A stretch of 64,000 bases of DNA from Amia ocellicauda (lineage: Eukaryota; Chordata; Actinopteri; Amiiformes; Amiidae). Below, in pieces: positions 61,501 through 64,000 of the stretch (its first letter is position 1; every line of letters begins with the position of its first letter). The notes under the pieces are model-generated. The model was not told where the DNA came from. It made no database searches and worked only from the letters and a program-made list of their open reading frames with translations. The stretch lies in assembly GCF_036373705.1 (NCBI RefSeq), contig NC_089858.1, forward strand, positions 13,150,001-13,214,000. Direction: 5' to 3'. The translations under genes were made by a program, and so were the position numbers.

Positions 61501-63879
61501 CCCGGATCAGAAGTAAAACCAAAATCCTAAGTCTCCAATGCAGATTGAAATTGACCCCTGACCTTTTCTCCTCTCTCTCCTCTTGTCCCCCTCATGCCGG
61601 CTTTTCCTCTTTTCCCCTAAAAGATGAGAATAATTTTTTTTTTTAAACCACGTGGAAAAATAAATCAACAGAGAACAGAGAAACCCTGAAAGGACCCAGG
61701 CTGGAAAGACTTCAGGGCCCAAGGAAGGCTGTAGCATGCCGGCTAACACATCGTGGGCCCACAGTTGGGCTAGGCCTTCACTCACCTTCCTGCCTGGAGG
61801 GCCTGCCTTGCCTGGGTCCCCTTCACTCCCGTCTTCTCCCTGAAACCCAAGGCAGAATAGACCAGGGTTAGAGAGCTGCTGTCCAATCCTGCCCAATCAT
61901 GCCTACAGCAGGGCTGGAGGGGCAAATCCAGTCATTGAAGGGGCACAAGAGTATCTGACATGGGTCTTAACCGCTTCATTGAGTTAAGTCATTATTTGGA
62001 GAATAAATTATTTTGTTATTTTGTCTCTCAGGCCTTAATTAATTTCTAATTGACAGGTATGTATACAACCTACACGAACCCAGTTCCCCAAGGACCAGAA
62101 CTGTCGAGGCCCGAAGTATCTTATTATAGAAAAATGTTTTCCCTTGTTTAGATATATTTCATTAGTTTCTTGTCTACTGCTAGATCTTTAAATCTGGTGG
62201 AAGTCAAGAGCAGATTGTGTTCTGGAGGAAGGAGCTTAGAAAATCTCGCTGTGTATTTCTACATGAATAACAGCATTCATAGATACCTTCTCTCCTTTGA
62301 GTCCCTTCCTTCCCTCTGGCCCGGGCCTTCCCTTGGGTCCCTGGAACAACACAAGGAACATGGGCGGTTCATTACACAGCAGGTAAGAGCTGCACGTGAG
62401 ACCAGGAAATCAGCGAGACCATAGAGGTTTAGATCATCTCTCAGTGTTGGCACTCAATCACTTCACGAATTTAGAGCTGCTGCGCTGGATGCGCACCTAC
62501 TGTATCCGGCCAGTTCAGCACCTCGATATCAATACACTGAAGGACTTTCATCCGGTCAGCACTTTAGTCATGTAATGCTTAATTGATGCTGCTGCTGGTC
62601 ATTGACATAATTAAGGTGTAAATGGAACCAAAGAGTGGGGTGAGGTTAGCTGGACAGACACCATGCATTTACACTTTTTTAACAATCGGTTTCTTATTTG
62701 TTTTTAAATGTATACATTCATTCATTTTTACAAATAATTTCTCTGGATTGTGATCTTTATTCTTCAGGCCCTCTCCACACTGGCCCCAGTATGACAAGCA
62801 TACAGAGCAATGGGTGGGACTCACCTCATGCCCTTCTGGTCCTGGTGGTCCCTGCAGCCCCACGTCCCCGGGGCGTCCCTATGCAGAAAAGCAACAACAC
62901 CCAGTATTATAAAGGCTCGCTCACCTCCTTACTCTCTGTGAGTGTTAGTGTCATCCTTACCTGAATCCCAGGTAGGGGTGGAGGCCCCTTGATCCCCGGA
63001 AGACCCTCTGGACCCTGCAGACCACAAACACCAGAGACCTCAGCCACACAGCCGTGGGAATAAATTAAACCAATTAAGCAATTAACCAAACCAATCAGCA
63101 GGGGCATGGCCAATAAAGTAAATCCAGTCCCCCCCGCTGATATGTGCAGTGTGCTCAGAGTGATCAGTCTCACCTGCTCTCCAGTCTCCCCTTTCTCCCC
63201 TGGCTCCCCCTTGGCCCCATCTGCCCCTGGAAAACCCTTATGGCCTGTGATCCCCTGGGGCCCCTCCCTCCCTGGGGAGCCCTGTAGCAGAATAACAGAC
63301 AGACAATCAAACATAGCCATCAAATTATTAAACATAACAATGAAGTCTATCATTTAAAAACTGCTATAATTGTAATTGTAATTAATTGAATGACTTCAGG
63401 TCTGCGCTTAATGGTTGTTCTAGTAAAAGTCAAACTTATAGAGAAGATGCAGGTTTGAGAGCTGGGGGAGAGAGTTATGCTGTTTTTCAGGAAGCGGTCA
63501 TACTCACCATAGGCCCTGGCTTCCCGGGGTCGCCCTTCTGCCCCTGCTGCCCCGAGACTCCCTGCAACAACACAACACACAAATGTACACGCACACACAC
63601 ACACAGACTCCACAGTATCATGTAAAGTATCAAAGGAGAATAAAAGTAACCATAAGCCTTACCCACATCAAATCCCAAGAAAGAAAGACAGTAGGCATAA
63701 ACTTAAACTACATCAGCCAACGTGGTGACAACCACAGACATGTAACATGTCCAATGAGGGTCCACTCACAGCAGCAAGAGACACGCAATGACATACAACA
63801 TTGGAAGTGTGAAGTAGCGCTTTACCTCAGGTCCGGTGTCACCATAGAGGCCGGCAACTCCACTGGGCCCCGCATCTCC
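54563..63879 (-). CDS. Fibrillar collagen alpha chain, type V/XI-like, C-terminal part (gene runs off the window)
   Basis: Exons on minus: 63879-63826, 63561-63508, 63281-63174 (108 bp), 63014-62961, 62878-62825, 62340-62287, 61839-61786, 61616-61563, 61333-61280, 60543-60490, 60133-60080, 59756-59703, 59116-59063, 58474-58457 (18 bp), 58258-58205, 57033-56971, 56438-56273, 55932-55826, 55554-55474, 55366-55190 and 54718-54563. Most helix exons are 54 bp starting with Gly, the hallmark of fibrillar collagens. The chain would be secreted, trimerise through its C-propeptide and enter fibrils. The C-propeptide ends FGFTIGPVCFS, close to the COL5A1/COL11A1 ending, and its order of motifs fits the V/XI clade. 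The paralogue is not resolved (COL5A-like is preferred). Oddities: one Gly-to-Pro break, an 18-bp helix exon, a short telopeptide and one missing cysteine. The N-terminal half lies beyond base 64000. Confidence 0.92.
57034..63825 (-). other. Collagen introns
   Basis: The introns between helix exons contain a near-perfect hairpin (57966-58050), short AC/AT repeats near 58540-58580 and GA repeats near 60548. No further gene was recognised. Plus-strand frames overlapping Gly-X-Y exons are shadows. Confidence 0.5.
57966..58050. repeat. 85-base inverted repeat, 37-bp arms with 11-base loop
   Basis: The left arm (57966-58002) and right arm (58014-58050) are reverse complements at 35 of 37 positions. 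The loop is 11 bases and begins GGATGCG. It lies in the collagen intron between exons 58205 and 57033. The size and stem would suit a microRNA-like precursor, but the near-perfect pairing also fits a small palindromic mobile element. Neither was shown. Confidence 0.85.
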
Positions 63880-64000
63880 CTGCAATGAAGCACAGGGCAC
63901 CGCTAGAACAGCACACAGGTGGCACAATCCGCAGCGCAAGGACCGGGTTTCAATTAAGGGAAAATTCTGTTGTAATTCTGAGTACAACAGGTACAGTGAG

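Overview
The window is nuclear DNA of a vertebrate, most likely a ray-finned fish. It has intron-rich genes with GT/AG junctions, long introns, microsatellites and remnants of a Tc1/mariner-like element and a LINE. The encoded proteins are vertebrate-type. No prokaryotic, plasmid or phage signal is present. The species cannot be told from the sequence.

Five protein-coding genes can be assembled exon by exon with consistent reading frames. (1) A LIMK/TESK-family protein kinase lies on the minus strand at about 25.0-3.5 kb, with coding exons between 23259 and 5017; it is short and has a 10.9-kb intron. (2) DPP7, a lysosomal serine dipeptidyl peptidase, lies on the plus strand at 28181-37844 in 13 exons. 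(3) A BTB-BACK-Kelch protein lies on the minus strand at 35728-31986 in 4 coding exons, wholly inside DPP7 intron 8. (4) MAN1B1, the ER alpha-1,2-mannosidase, lies on the minus strand at 49265-41442 in 13 coding exons, with an upstream non-coding exon near 50.5 kb. (5) The C-terminal part of a type V/XI-like fibrillar collagen lies on the minus strand at 54563-63879 and continues past the right edge.

Layout: 1-3.5 kb holds no recognisable gene. The kinase and DPP7 are head to head, separated by about 3 kb that holds a CT microsatellite and a 43-bp satellite of about 25 copies. DPP7 and MAN1B1 are tail to tail, the arrangement I recall for human 9q34.3, and their possible 3' ends nearly touch near 38.0 kb. 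MAN1B1 and the collagen are in tandem, with a decayed LINE reverse-transcriptase fragment between them.

The genes do not form one pathway. DPP7 (lysosome) and MAN1B1 (ER/Golgi glycan trimming) are both secretory or endomembrane enzymes, the collagen is extracellular matrix, the kinase probably acts on the cytoskeleton, and the Kelch protein is probably a cullin-3 adaptor. The most notable points are the nested antisense Kelch gene; two GC-AG introns in the interleaved DPP7/Kelch pair; the satellite with p53-type half-sites; a cluster of CLEAR-like sites at the DPP7 promoter; an almost perfect 37-bp-stem hairpin in a collagen intron; and a collagen chain with a Gly-to-Pro break, an 18-bp exon and a missing propeptide cysteine. 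I found no clearly new multi-gene system.
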